Shown piece after piece: positions 1-10,028 of a stretch of 64,000 nucleotides of DNA. A program made the position numbers and the translations under genes. This stretch comes from CAVZBT01 sp963773605. Lineage in GTDB: Bacteria > Acidobacteriota > UBA6911. The notes beneath the pieces are model-generated. The model did no database searches. It was not told the origin of the DNA and saw only the letters and a list, made by a program, of their open reading frames with translations. The stretch spans positions 1 to 64,000 of the forward strand of contig CAVZBT010000011.1 of assembly GCA_963773605.1 (NCBI GenBank), in the 5' to 3' direction. Positions within the stretch are counted from its first letter, which is position 1; every line of letters begins with the position of its first letter.

Positions 1-2511
1 GAACCGGCCGGGACCGCGACGCTGGACCGGTTGGGGGACAAGGGATTCGGGTTCCGGGCCCATCCCAGACGATGCCGACCAGGGGCTGCCCGCGGACGGA
101 AGTATCCGGTTTGTTTCGGCGCCGGGGCATCCCGGCTGCAGTGGAGATCGTGCGCGAGATCCTCACCGCCGTGCGGGACGGCACGGCGTCGGGGTTCCAC
201 GGGATCGCCGTCCTGTTCCGGCATCCGCTCGAGGAGGCTTCCGTTGTCGCCGAGGCGCTTCGGCTCCGGGGCATCCCTTATTTTCTCCATGGTGGGGAAC
301 CCTTCGAGCAGAGAGCACTATGTCGGGCGGTGCTGGCAGTGGCCGGCCTGGAGGCGGGGCAGTTCGCCCGTGCAGGCGTCCTTGCCGCGATGGAATTCGT
401 CGCCGCGGCTCTTCCGCCCGCGCGCGCGGGGAGGTGGGATGCCCAACACTGGCGGGCCCTGACTGGCGACGCGAGATTCCTGGCGGGAGCGGACGGTTGG
501 GATACAGGAGTCGACATCCTCGTGCGCGACGCGAAACGGGCCCTGGCCCGGGCCGAGTCCGGCGCGGGCGATCGAGACTCGGGCGACACGGAAGCGGTCA
601 TGTCGCCGCCACGCGCGCGAATCCGGCTCGAGCGTGCGCAGTCATTGCGGGATGCCTGGCACGCCTTGCGCGCCGCGTCCTTCGGTTGGCCCTCGACCCT
701 GTCCTGGAATCAGTGGGCTGCGCTCCTAGAGGACCGCCTCGAGCCGCTTGTGGGCGACGCCGAAGCCTGGCCCGCGTTCTCGTCGGTCGTCGACGAACTC
801 CGGTCCCTGGGGGCGCTCTCGGAGCGGCGCCGAATTCCTCGCGGCCGCATGGTGTCGCTGCTGAGAGAGTCGATACGGGGCCACAGCCTCACGGAAGGAC
901 GATTCCTCCGCAACGGGGTTAACCTCCTGCCGCTGGGCGTCGCACGCGGAATGCGTTTTCCCGTGGTGATTGTACCCGGTCTGGAGGAAGGGGCTTTCCC
1001 GCCCGACCACGGCAGGATCCGCTCCTGCTCGATAGTGAGCGCGCCATGGTGGGAGGCCTGTTTGCGAAACTCCCCCTCAAGGCGCAACGCCGCGAAGAGG
1101 AGACGCTCCTGTTTGCCATGGCGGCGAGGTCAGCCGGGAAGCGGCTGGTCCTGGTGACGTCCAGACTCGACGAACGCACCGACCGTGAGCGTATCCCGTC
1201 CGAGTTCTTTCTCCGGGTCTCGGAGGCCGCGGCCGGCTCCCCCGATAACATTGCGCGATCTGAGGGAAGGCTACGTTCCCGGATTTCGGTCGGTAAACCT
1301 GGAGAACCCGGCGCCAAACGCGGGCCAGGTCGCCGTCGACGACGGCGAGATACGGCTGAGGCTGATCACCCGCAATCGCGACCAGGCGCCCGCTGCGCTG
1401 AACGCCCTCGCGCTCGAGCAGCCTGCGCTGCTCGAGCGCAGCAGGGCCTTCGCCCGGGCGCGCTGGACAAGAAGATTGACCGAGTTCGACGGGCGGATTC
1501 TCGATCCCGATCTGACCCGTTGGGTCGGCGCGAGGATAGGACCGTCTGCGGGGCAGGTTTCGGCCACCCGCTTGGAGGACTACGTCCGGTGCCCGTATCT
1601 TTTTTACCTGAAACGGGTCGTCGGGATCGAGCCCTGGGAGGAGCCGACCGTGCACGGGCCCTCGATCCCATGGTTCGGGGTTCCCAAGTCCATGCCGTTC
1701 TCGAGGATTTCGTACGTGGCCTGGCAGGGCGCCGACTGTTTACCGACGCGCTGGCGAAGCTGGAGACGGAACTCCTCGAGCTCTCCCGGCGGGCCCTGGA
1801 CGACGTGCGCCCGCCCGGCATGCCCGATCTGTTGTGGGAACTCGAGCAGGAGCGGGTGGACCAGATCCTGCGCGAGTGGTTGATTTTCGAGCGGGAAAGG
1901 GAGGAGAGCGGGCTTGTGCCCCGACTGCTGGAGCGTGCGTTCGGTCAAGTGCCCGGCCAGGCCGCCAGGCCCCGCGTTTGGACTTCCAGGCCGGCCGGTA
2001 CACCTTCGAGTTCCGGGGCAAGATCGACCGCGTCGACCTCTCCGATGACGGCAGACGGGCGCGCGTAATCGACTACAAAACGGGCCGCCTGTCGAAAACG
2101 ATGAAGAGCCGGAAGCGGCCGGTGCTCATGTGCGGCGAGAAGATCCAGATCGCCGTGTACCGGAGGACGCTGCAGCGCGACTATCCCGGACTGGAGGAAA
2201 TATCCGGGGAGTACCTCCACCTCCAATCGCAGGACGGCGCCGTAGTCGCGTGTTCCTTCGACGACGGGATGTTACGGGCCGGAGTCGACCGGCTCGGCGA
2301 CACCCTGGAGATCGTCGGCGACGGCATCGTACACGGCGCTTTTTTCGCGCGTACCGGCGGCGCCGTGCAGAAGGATCATTGCCTGCACTGCGGTTACCTG
2401 CCCGTGTGCGGCAAAGATGTCGCGCGCCGGGCGGAGCTCAAATCGCAGGACCCTGCAGTGCGCGAGTTCCAGAAGCTCGTGGACATCGACGAGCCGTGGG
2501 AGGGTGCATGA
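1..2511 (+). CDS. addB: AddB-type PD-(D/E)XK exonuclease subunit, 5' partial, several frameshifts
   Basis: This is probably the nuclease subunit of an AddAB/RecBCD-like complex that resects DNA double-strand breaks. The 5' end lies outside the window. In order one can read a helicase-like block with PGLEEGAFPP (about 975-1004), CPYLFYLKR (1590-1616), the PD-(D/E)XK nuclease motif IDYKTG (2068-2085) and CLHCGYLPVC (2380-2409). One early cysteine plus a late C-x2-C-x5-C is the iron-sulfur staple known from AddB nucleases. The protein can be followed only by changing frame near 135, 1010, 1250, 1650 and 1980, with coherent family sequence on both sides each time, so I suspect sequence errors rather than decay. 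Its TGA overlaps the ATG of the next helicase gene, as expected for an AddB-AddA pair. Family call is firm; the exact subunit name is less so. Confidence 0.75.
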
Positions 2512-5500
2512 TCCCCGACCAGCCGCAGCGCGACAGGGTGGTCCGCGAGACGCGGCGCTCGTTTATCGTGGAGGCCTCGGCGGGAACGGGCAAGACCCGG
2601 ATGCTGGTCGACCGTATCCTCCACCTGGTGCTCCATCAGGGCCCCGCGGGACCGCCGTTGAGGCTCTCGGACATCTGCGCCATCACCTTTACGGAAAGAG
2701 CCGCCGGCGAGATGAAGATCCGGCTGCGGCAGGAGTTCGAGAATGCGACCCGGGACGAGGCTACCCGCTCCATGGCGCAACAGGCTCTGTACGATCTCGA
2801 ATCCGCGGCGATCTCGACCTTCCATGCGCTTGCCGTCTCGCTGCTGAAACAGCGGCCCATCGAGGCGGGTCTCGATCCGCAGTTCACCGCGCTGGACGAG
2901 GTCCAGAGCGGGTTTCTCTTCGACGGGCTCTGGGAAGAGTGGATCCGCGACGTCCTGGTGGCGCGCCGGGGGCCGATCGAGACCGCCCTCCGGGGCGGCT
3001 TCACCCTCGAAGGACTGAAGTCGATCGCCGCCAGCCTGAGACTCCACGCGCCCCTGGTTGCCCGCCTGGAGCTGGTTCCCCCGGTTTCGGAGGAGGACGC
3101 CCAGCGCACAAGGGCAAGGATGCTGGGCGAGGCTCAGACCTTGCGCTGCCGCGCCACACGGCCGGACGACAGATTGCTCTTGCGGCTGGCGGACACGATC
3201 GCGTGGCTGGAGGGCCCCTTGGAGTACGCCCCCCCGTGCAAGCCGGGCAAGTCCGGTAGGGCGGATTCCTGGTCCGGCGGGGCCTGTACCGTGCGCCAGG
3301 TGCAGGACCTCATCCGCAGGGTCGCCGAGTTCGCGTGCGAGTTCCGCCAATACGAACTCCAGCGACTCGTAGACACCGTCGTTCGGTGGCTCCACGCCGA
3401 TTTCATTCCGGTCTGGCAGCGACGGAAACAGGCCGAAGCCGTCGTCGACTTCGACGACCAGCTCGAGGCCGCGCGCAACTTGCTGGTCCGGAGCGTGGCC
3501 GCGCGCCGGGAATTCCAGGAGCGGTTCAAGACTCTCCTGGTCGACGAGTTCCAGGACACCGACCCGACCCAGTTGGAGATCGTCCTGCTGCTTGCGTCCC
3601 GGACCTCGCCGAGACGGATCCGGCACGACTGAAACCGGGGCCGGGACGGTTGTTTGTCGTCGGGGACCCGAAACAGTCGATCTACCGGTTCCGCGGCGCC
3701 GACGTCGAAACCTACCTCGATGTGGTCCGCAGGTGTGACGCACTCGGCCTGGAGCGCGTCGAGATTACGACCAATTTCCGGTCCGTTCCTTCGATCCTCC
3801 ACTTTGCGGACGAGGCGTTCACCGGGGTCATGGCGCAGAGCGGGGACGGCGCTTACCAGGGGGACTATCTGCGGTTCGGCGGCGCCGCACGACAAGTCGA
3901 ACCGGCGGCGCCTTCGATCCGGCTCCTGGGAGACCGCACCGAAGAGGGCGCCCTGTCGGGTTCCGGCAGGGGCCACGTCGATGTCGAGGCCGCGCGGTTG
4001 GCGAAGCTGATCGCGCAGATTAAAGGCGACCAGGACGGATCGTGGTGGGTCGAGGAAGCACGTGGACTTCCGGGCCGCCGGCGGCCGCCGGAGTTTCGCG
4101 ATATCGCCATCCTTCTCCCCGCCCTTACCCATGTCGATGCGCTCGAAGAGCAGCTGAGAGACTCCTCCATCCCCTACGTGCTGGAAGGGGGCAAGTTTTA
4201 CTATGCGCGGTCGGAGGTGTCTTCGGCCCTGACCTTGCTCCGGGCTGTGTCGAACCCCAACGACGAGGTCGCGCTTTACGGGGCGCTGCGCTCCATCTTC
4301 TTCGGGATTTCGGACGAGGACCTGCTGCGCGCGCGCGTGGCCGGCGTGTCGTTGGATTACCGCATCGCTGCGGCGGAAGGTTCCCCCCTGTGCCGCCCGT
4401 TCGCCGTCCTGCGGGAGCTGCATGAAGGCCGGCTCAGGCGCCCCCCGTCGGAGACCTTCGAGCGCCTGTTGCAGGGTACCGGCGCCCGGGAAGTGCTGGC
4501 GGTCCGCGGGTTCCAGTCCATTGCCAACCTGAATAAATTGGGGCGCACCCTGCGCTGGCTTCAGGAACGGATGACTTTTTCCGAGGCCGTCGACACCCTT
4601 CTCACGATGCACCAGGATGGTATCGCCGAGGGGGAAAGCCGCGTGATGGAGGAAACGGGAAACGCCGTGCGGATCCTCTCGATTCATAAGGCCAAGGGGC
4701 TCGACTTCCCGATCGTACTGCTGGCAGGGCTTGGCGGAGATCGCCTGCGCCGGACGTCTGACTTTCTGGCGGACGCGCATCGCCGGAAAATATTCGCGAT
4801 CAGGTTTGCAGGGATCGAGGGCCCCGGATGGCGCTATCTCAAGGAAGAGGAAGAGAAGCGCGAGGATGAGGAATTGATCCGCCTGCTTTCTATGTGGCGC
4901 TGACGCGCGCCCGGGATCACCTCGGTGCTGTCGACGCATCACCGCGGGAAGTACGACCGCACCTCCGACGCCTGGTCCGCCGATTTCGACTCGACGCGGC
5001 TGAGGCCCCTGGCGCAATTCCTGTCCGAACGGGCCTGCCGGGACGAGAGCCTGGCGCGCTTCATAGACGGCCACCGCATCGATGCGTTGCGCGTGCCGTC
5101 GACCCCCCGGGGCGGAAGACGGCACGGGGGACTGGGTCTTGGCCCTGCGGCGCGAGAGCGCCGAGCTTGCGAGACTCCGTTCGGAGACGCCGGCGGCCAT
5201 GCCCGTGAAGGCCGCCGGCGGAGCGCTTGGAGAAGCCCGGGCTGCGGGGTATGTGCCCGACGACGCGCGCGCACGTGCCCTCCGCTTCGGCGTGGCCTAT
5301 CACGAGGCGATGGAAGCGGCGGACTTCGGCCGGTGGTCCGGAGCCAGAGCATGGGCCGGCGATGCGGCCCGGCGCCACCATATCGATGGCGCGGGTGTGG
5401 ATGCCATAGAAGAGCTCGTGCGCAATACACTGGCCTCGCCCCTAATCGAACGGGCCCGGCAGGCGGCCTCGGCCGGGCGCGCAGTCTGGCGCGAACTTCC

Positions 5501-5771
5501 TTTCGTCCGGCAGGTTCCCGGCGCCGCCGGGGTCGCCGGGGTCGAGGAGGGAAAGATCGACCTCCTCTTCCAGGAAGAGGGCGGATGGGTCCTGGTGGAC
5601 TACAAGACCGATAAAGAGACGCCCGGCGGGTCACGGCTCTTTGCCGAACGCTACAGGGCGCAGATCCTGGCGTACAGGGCCGCGCTGCGCGAGTTGGGCG
5701 TGAGGGTGACCGCCGCGTACCTGCTGCTGGCGCGCACCGGCGAGGCGGTCGAGATCGACGACGCACCTTGA
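2508..5771 (+). CDS. addA: AddA-type UvrD-family helicase-nuclease, frameshifted
   Basis: This is an ATP-dependent superfamily 1 helicase with a C-terminal nuclease, the motor subunit partner of the upstream AddB-like protein in recombinational repair. The start ATG at 2508 overlaps the upstream stop (ATGA). Motifs run in the family order: Walker A EASAGTGKT (2571-2597), Walker B VDEFQDTDP (3540-3566), motif III VVGDPKQSIYRFRGAD (about 3656-3703), motif V LSIHKAKGLDFP (about 4678-4713), motif VI ALTRARDHL (about 4894-4923) and nuclease motif LVDYKTD (about 5592-5612). Total length is about 1,085 residues, normal for AddA. Frame changes are needed near 3610, 4915 and 5110; all catalytic motifs survive, so a sequencing cause is likely. 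A RecB-like name is possible, but the AddB-like neighbour favours AddA. Confidence 0.8.
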
Positions 5772-5782
5772 GGGATGCGCTC

Positions 5783-6846
5783 TCAGTCCCGCTGCGCCCG
5801 CCCGGCCAACTGGCCGCACGCGGCCTGAATGTCGGCCCCGCCGCTGTAGCGCTTGTGGGACGGGAAGCCGTGGGCGCTGAGAACCGCCCGATAGGCTGCT
5901 TCCGTCTGCCCGGGCGAGCGGGCGAACGCGTCGGCCGCGCCCGGAGCGCTGGGATTGTACTCGATGATGCTGATGCGGGGCCGCAGACCCGTTCTGGCGC
6001 GGAAGTCACACGCCAGCCCCGCCAGGGCTTTCGCGTCCTCTTCCGAATCGTTGACGCCGTCAAGCAGCGTGACCGCCCACATCGGGGCCATCCGGGTCGC
6101 CGACGCGTGCTCGGCGGCCGCCTCGAGCACCTCCGGCAGAGGGTGGGCATGGTCGATGGGCATAAGGCTGGACCGCACCGACTGGCGCGGGCTCGCAATC
6201 GAGATGGCCAGCCGGACCTTGGGCACTTCCCGTGCGATCCGGCGAATGCCGGACGGCAGTCCCGCCGTGCAGATCGTGATGGCCCGGCCGTCAATAGCGG
6301 GGCCGCTCGGCTCGCAGGCCACCCGGATCGCCTCGATCACGTTTTCGACGTTGGCCAGTGGCTCTCCCATCCCTTGGAACACCACGCCGTGGATGCGCTG
6401 GCGCAGCGAGGGATCAAGCGTGCGCCGCACGACGCGGATCTGCTCCACGATTTCCCATGCCTCGAGGTTTCGCGCCAGGCCGAGCCGCCCGGTCGCGCAG
6501 AACGCGCAGCGCAACCCGCACCCGGCCTGGGAACTGGCGCAGACAGAAAACCGCCGGGTTTCTCGAGCGGGATCCGGACCGATTCCACCACCACCCCGTC
6601 CGGCGCCTCCAGGGAGTATTTCACGAAGGGGTCGAGGCGGCTGACGCGCGTTTCCCGTACGGCGAGGCCCGGGAGCGTAGCCGAGGCGCGCACCCGGTCG
6701 AGGGTGATGCGCCTGACCCCCCGCACCGCGGCCGGCAGGTGATCGTACCGGTGCACGGCCCCGACGATGCGGCGGGCTTCCTCCAAAGGGAGGCCCGGAA
6801 TCGCGCCGCACAACGTCCGGGGGGTCACCCCCTGTAGGAAAAGCAT
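5783..6846 (-). CDS. rlmN: 23S rRNA/tRNA adenine-C2 methyltransferase RlmN, one frameshift
   Basis: This is a cytoplasmic radical-SAM enzyme that methylates C2 of an adenine in 23S rRNA and in tRNA. The core shows CASSQAGCGLRCAFCATG, containing the C-x3-C-x2-C cluster ligands, then GMGEPLANVENV, and ends with ADIQAACGQL, which carries the second catalytic cysteine of RlmN. The ATG at 6846 opens a normal N-terminal domain (LFLQGVTPRTL). The N-terminal and catalytic parts lie in different frames and join near 6555, giving about 354 residues, the usual family length. Cfr is a relative, but the chromosomal context and lack of resistance neighbours favour RlmN. The gene is convergent with the AddA-like gene, only 11 bp apart. 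Confidence 0.82.
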
Positions 6847-6894
6847 CAGTCTCGAGCCTTTGAGTATGTGAATCGGTCAACGGCCCGAAATAAC

Positions 6895-6922
6895 TTGACG
6901 GGCGCGCCGGTACGCGTAAAAT
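6895..6922 (+). promoter_or_regulatory. Sigma-70-type promoter for the zinc-ribbon gene
   Basis: TTGACG (6895-6900) and TAAAAT (6917-6922) are separated by 16 bp in an otherwise GC-rich sequence. Transcription would begin near 6930, about 48 bp before the ATG at 6978. A ribosome binding site AGGGAGGA lies at about 6963-6970. The pair is closer to consensus than anything else I saw in the window. Confidence 0.6.
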
Positions 6923-6977
6923 TACCAGTTTTTGTCTCTTTTTGCAGTATGCAATCCTGAGAAGGGAGGATGAGAGC

Positions 6978-7157
6978 ATGGCGGAGAAACTTTCGAAGAC
7001 GGCCCGCGCGAGCATGGGCGACAAAGGGCATCGTTACGAGCACATGTGTCCGCAATGTGGCACCTCGATGGTCGCTACCAAGGTCATGAAGTACCGCGAG
7101 ATGCCGGGCGGCATGTATTGGATCTGCCCAAAAGACGACCACCGCATCAAAATCTAA
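6978..7157 (+). CDS. Small zinc-ribbon protein (59 residues), unknown role
   Basis: The 59-residue product is basic and soluble, with MCPQCGTSMVATK followed by WICPKDDHRIKI. C-x2-C and a later C-x3-D-H look like a single zinc ribbon. There is no signal peptide or membrane segment. I do not recognise a named family. The start at 6978 is chosen because a strong Shine-Dalgarno (AGGGAGGA) lies about 8 bp upstream and an earlier in-frame ATG at 6942 would lie close to the predicted transcription start. The gene is flanked by a near-consensus promoter and an intrinsic terminator, so it is probably a well-expressed single-gene unit. A nucleic-acid-associated or ribosomal-type role is possible but not shown. 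Confidence 0.75.
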   Translation: MAEKLSKTARASMGDKGHRYEHMCPQCGTSMVATKVMKYREMPGGMYWICPKDDHRIKI

Positions 7158-7180
7158 CCGGCCCCGCCGGAGTCCAACCG

Positions 7181-7210
7181 AGGCAGTCGTTGCGAGCGAC
7201 TGCCTTTTTT
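7181..7210 (+). terminator. Intrinsic terminator after the zinc-ribbon gene
   Basis: A perfect 9-bp stem AGGCAGTCG / CGACTGCCT (7181-7189 with 7197-7205) with a 7-nt loop is followed directly by TTTTT. It lies 23 bp after the stop codon of the 59-residue gene and before the superoxide dismutase gene. Confidence 0.85.
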
Positions 7211-7276
7211 GCCCGCCGCACGACACTCACACGATCTGGTACACTTGCCTGTACAAGCTTGCTGAGTGGAGACTCT

Positions 7277-7825
7277 ATGAAAATAAGAATTGCGTTCGGA
7301 AGTCTTGGCCTTGCGTTGGCGCTCGCCTGCGCGGGTGCCGCCGTGCCGCAGGCGGGGAGCCTCAAGGAGGCGATTGCGGTGATCAGCCCGGCCTCGGGCA
7401 GCAGCTGCAAAGGAACGGTACGGTTCACCGACACGGGAAGCGGGATCCGGGTGGTCGCGGACCTCGAAGGACTGACCCCGAACGCGAAGCACGGCTTCCA
7501 CGTGCACGAGTTCGGAGATTGCAGCGCCCCGGACGCGACGAGCGCCGGCAGCCACTATGATGCGGAAAGCACCAAGCACCACGGCAGACCCGACGACCAG
7601 ATGAACATGAAGCACTCGGGCGACCTCGGCAACATCGAGGCCGACGCGAACGGCAAGGCCCATTACGAGATCACGATCCAGGGTGTCTCGATAGACGGTA
7701 CCGCCGCGCCAATCCTTGGCCGCGGCGTAATTGTCCACGCCAAGCCGGACGATTTCGGGCAGCCCGTTGGCAACGCGGGGGGCCGCATCGGGTGCGGTGT
7801 CGTCGGGGCCGCCAAGCCCAGGTAA
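7277..7825 (+). CDS. sodC: Secreted Cu/Zn superoxide dismutase
   Basis: This enzyme converts superoxide to oxygen and hydrogen peroxide in the periplasm. The 182-residue product starts with a signal peptide (MKIRIAFGSLGLALALACAG, cleavage around residue 25). It contains GFHVHEFGDC, with copper-ligand histidines, the zinc-loop histidines around AGSHYDAESTKHHG, and the C-terminal signature GNAGGRIGCGVV with the catalytic arginine and disulfide cysteine. The ATG at 7277 has GTGGAG about 6 bp upstream; the reading frame is open further 5' but that part has no signal peptide. It stands alone after a terminator, so it likely has its own promoter, which I could not pin down. Confidence 0.92.
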   Translation: MKIRIAFGSLGLALALACAGAAVPQAGSLKEAIAVISPASGSSCKGTVRFTDTGSGIRVVADLEGLTPNAKHGFHVHEFGDCSAPDATSAGSHYDAESTKHHGRPDDQMNMKHSGDLGNIEADANGKAHYEITIQGVSIDGTAAPILGRGVIVHAKPDDFGQPVGNAGGRIGCGVVGAAKPR

Positions 7826-7903
7826 CCCCTCCTGCCGTGCTTTGTTCCGTAACACCACGCTCCAGTGTCGTGTTTCCTCAGCCGTAGTGAAACAGCGCGA
7901 TTT

Positions 7904-8092
7904 GGAGTGCGGCGGCTCGACGCCGCCCTTCACCGCGGGAACCGCGGCGTCGTGACACAGTGCAACCTGGAGTGCGCAGCTCGCCTGGACTTTATACGCA
8001 TCTTCGGCGGAAGACACGAAGGCACGGTCGGACCCGGATAGTGGCGGCGCCCGGCGCCGCCACCCAAAGCGGCGTCGAGCCGCCGCACTTCC
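7904..8092 (+). repeat. Intergenic palindromic repeat, family A (copy 1)
   Basis: GGAGTGCGGCGGCTCGACGC begins at 7904. Further on come TTTATACGCATCTTCGG (about 7991-8007), CACGGTCGGACCCGG (about 8024) and GGCGTCGAGCCGCCGCACTT (about 8071-8090). The same blocks in the same order, inverted, occur at 58075-58200, and partial copies lie at 44694-44800, 49060-49110, 52881-52896 and near 59610. There is no coding capacity. This looks like a REP/MITE-type element of the genome rather than a gene. Confidence 0.7.
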
Positions 8093-8274
8093 ATGAGAAG
8101 GTCAGTATTGTCAATCAATCCCGACGTGGCGGGATTCTCCGATTTGGCGGGCAACGCCCGCCCTTCCGGAGGCGGGGCTGTCGGTGATCTGCACAACAGT
8201 CCCGTGTACAGCCTCTCTTACAGGTGCCCCGCGCCCAACCTCCTCTCCCATCCCGCTTTTCCAAGGGCGGCGAT

Positions 8275-8336
8275 AAGGCCCCTGCAGGGAGTGTGCCAAC
8301 CCGCTTTTTGGTTGGCGCACTCCCTGCTCGGGCCTT
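8275..8336. repeat. Long imperfect palindrome (hairpin) beside the IS110 element
   Basis: An 18-nt arm at 8284-8301 pairs with 8310-8327 with one G-U wobble around an 8-nt loop CGCTTTTT. AAGGCCC / GGGCCTT flanks extend the fold to 8275-8336. It could be a terminator or a REP-like palindrome. Some IS110/IS1111 elements insert beside such palindromes, so it may mark the target or edge of the neighbouring insertion. Confidence 0.6.
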
Positions 8337-8690
8337 CAGCTTGCCTGCACGTGTCGTAACCATCGCTCGAGGAAGCACGGCCGGGGCCGCCGGCTGGTTC
8401 GCACTCCTGTGGTTGTCGATCGCTTCCGCCGGGTATGTTCGAGCCTATTTCCCGCCCGTCCGATTGCCCATGCTTCCATTCGCACTCTGTGTGAGCTTTC
8501 TTGTGAGCTCGGTGCATTCTGGGGTCCGTCAATTTTGGTGCTGCTATCTCCACATCGGTCTCAGGGTTGCCCCTGCCTGTGCGGCGTCGCAGTCACCATG
8601 TTCGGGATCGGTGGTGATCAGCTCTGTGTTCCCCCTCGGCAGCAATGCGTCAATTCACAATCGTGCGGCTTCCTCAAGCCGGTCAGCAGC
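8337..8690. other. Non-coding stretch downstream of the IS110 transposase
   Basis: I see no credible gene here in either strand; open frames have no family character. It directly follows the transposase stop codon and may be the right non-coding end of the insertion. No clear inverted repeat to the left end was found by eye, so the right boundary is undefined. Confidence 0.4.
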
Positions 8691-9914
8691 TCAGTGCGCC
8701 GCCGCGGCTTCTACCAGTTCCAGGCGCTTACTGTTGCGCAACGGTTCGTAGACCTCGGCTGTGGCCCAGAGCCGATGCAACAGCACTCCCAGCTTCCGCG
8801 CCACAGCCACGACGGCCCGCTTCTTGGCGTTCTTCCCGCCCCGGGCTGCGAGTTTGAGCCCGTATCGCCGCAGGTCGCAGTCCTCCCCGAACGGTCCCAG
8901 AATGTACTGGGCGCTCCCCACCAGCAGACGCCGCAGCATCCGGTCGCCCGTTTTCGTGATCCGCAGTTGCGGCGTGCTGTCTCCGGAATCGTACTGCTGC
9001 GGCACCAGCCCGAGGTAGGCCCCCACGTCCCGGCTCTTGGCAAATCGTGCCGGGTTTTCCAGCGTCAGCACGTACGCTAACGACGTCACCGCCCCGACCC
9101 CCTTCACCTGCCGGCACAGTTGCGTTTCCGGATAGGCCTCCGCGCACAGCCGCTCTACCTGCTTGTCGTACTCCTGGATCTGCTCCGTCATTTTCCCGAT
9201 CTGCTCAAACATCGGAGCCAGTGCCTCCCGAAGTTCCTCCGGTACCCGCTCCCGCACCCGTTTGTGAAAAACCTCGGCGGAGCAGCTGGGCAACCGCTGC
9301 CCCGCCGACTTCACCGACCCCCGTATGCACGTGATCAGCTTCGTCCGCGAGCTCACCAGCGCGTCGCGCAACCGCAAAAACATCAGCCCCTGCCGTGCTT
9401 TCGCCCCCCGGTGTTGAATCGGGTACAGCAGTCTCGGATCCGCCTTCACCAGCCGGGCCAGCCTCTGGGCATCTACTTTGTCGTTCTTCCGGCGTCGCCG
9501 CTTCTTGCCCCCCTCCATCTTCCGAACGTTGGCGACATAAACTTCATGACCCAGTTCCTTCAATAACGCGTCCAGCCAGGGCGAATGGGTCCCGACTTCC
9601 ATCGCCAACCGCGACTTCGGGATCAAGCGGAAGTACGCCTCGAACTCCTCCGCTGTCGTGGCCAGCTGCCCCGCTGCCGCTATCTCCCCGCTTTCGTCCA
9701 GAATGCAGTAGTGGGTCTGTCGATCACCCAGGTCCAGCCCGATGTAATACGCCGTGCCCCCAACCCCGCACTTGCCCGCTTTCGCCGAGTCCCCGAGCTT
9801 TTGCAGCAGTCTCGCCACACTCGATCGCAACAGCTTTGAAGTTCCCTCGGCCTGCTTGATCTCAGTTCCCTTAACGCTTCCCTTTGTCGTTCGAACCTTG
9901 GTAGTCTTCTTCAT
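8691..9914 (-). CDS. IS110-family DEDD transposase
   Basis: The 407-residue protein is a DEDD-type recombinase that moves its own element through a circular intermediate. The N-terminal RuvC-like catalytic domain starts at about residue 55 with YYIGLDLGDRQTHYCILD (first Asp), then LAMEVGTHSPW (Glu) and KNDKVDAQRLARL (Asp pair). The C-terminal Transposase_20 domain has VKGVGAVTSLAYVLTLE and GLVPQQYDSGDSTPQLRITKTG, including its conserved serine region. The first 50 residues are Lys/Thr-rich, longer than in many relatives. The frame is intact, so the copy could be active. It is transcribed away from the aldo/keto reductase gene, which is on the same strand upstream. Confidence 0.93.
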   Translation of the reverse strand: MKKTTKVRTTKGSVKGTEIKQAEGTSKLLRSSVARLLQKLGDSAKAGKCGVGGTAYYIGLDLGDRQTHYCILDESGEIAAAGQLATTAEEFEAYFRLIPKSRLAMEVGTHSPWLDALLKELGHEVYVANVRKMEGGKKRRRRKNDKVDAQRLARLVKADPRLLYPIQHRGAKARQGLMFLRLRDALVSSRTKLITCIRGSVKSAGQRLPSCSAEVFHKRVRERVPEELREALAPMFEQIGKMTEQIQEYDKQVERLCAEAYPETQLCRQVKGVGAVTSLAYVLTLENPARFAKSRDVGAYLGLVPQQYDSGDSTPQLRITKTGDRMLRRLLVGSAQYILGPFGEDCDLRRYGLKLAARGGKNAKKRAVVAVARKLGVLLHRLWATAEVYEPLRNSKRLELVEAAAAH

Positions 9915-9999
9915 GTCGGTTGGCCTTTCTTCCTTTCTCAGAAGGTTAAAACTTCAAGGTTGAGCTTAATAGCACACCTTGATCGAGAGGCCAACCGAC
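9915..9999 (-). other. Folded non-coding end of the IS110 element (bridge-RNA candidate)
   Basis: Immediately upstream of the transposase ATG, a perfect 12-bp inverted repeat GTCGGTTGGCCT / AGGCCAACCGAC (9915-9926 and 9988-9999) encloses a second perfect 7-bp pair TCAAGGT / ACCTTGA (9954-9960 and 9976-9982). The position matches where IS110-group elements encode their bridge RNA, but 85 nt is shorter than described examples, so the RNA role is an inference. Confidence 0.45.
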
Positions 10000-10028
10000 C
10001 TTCTCATCTCATCTCCACACAAGAGTCT

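Larger units (their letters stand above)
8337..9999 (-). mobile_element. IS110-family insertion sequence, boundaries approximate
   Basis: The element is defined by one DEDD transposase gene with a folded 85-bp non-coding end upstream of it and non-coding DNA downstream. The left end stops within about 30 bp of the aldo/keto reductase stop codon at 10029. Only the gene and the upstream fold are well supported; both outer edges are estimates. Confidence 0.55.

Noticed and set aside
3134..5200. A 688-codon open frame on the minus strand opposite addA
   Set aside because: It is antisense to clear helicase motifs, has no family sequence and reflects the high GC third-position bias.
7826..8690. 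Coding genes among the short frames between sodC and the transposase
   Set aside because: The frames coincide with palindromic repeats and have no initiation signals.
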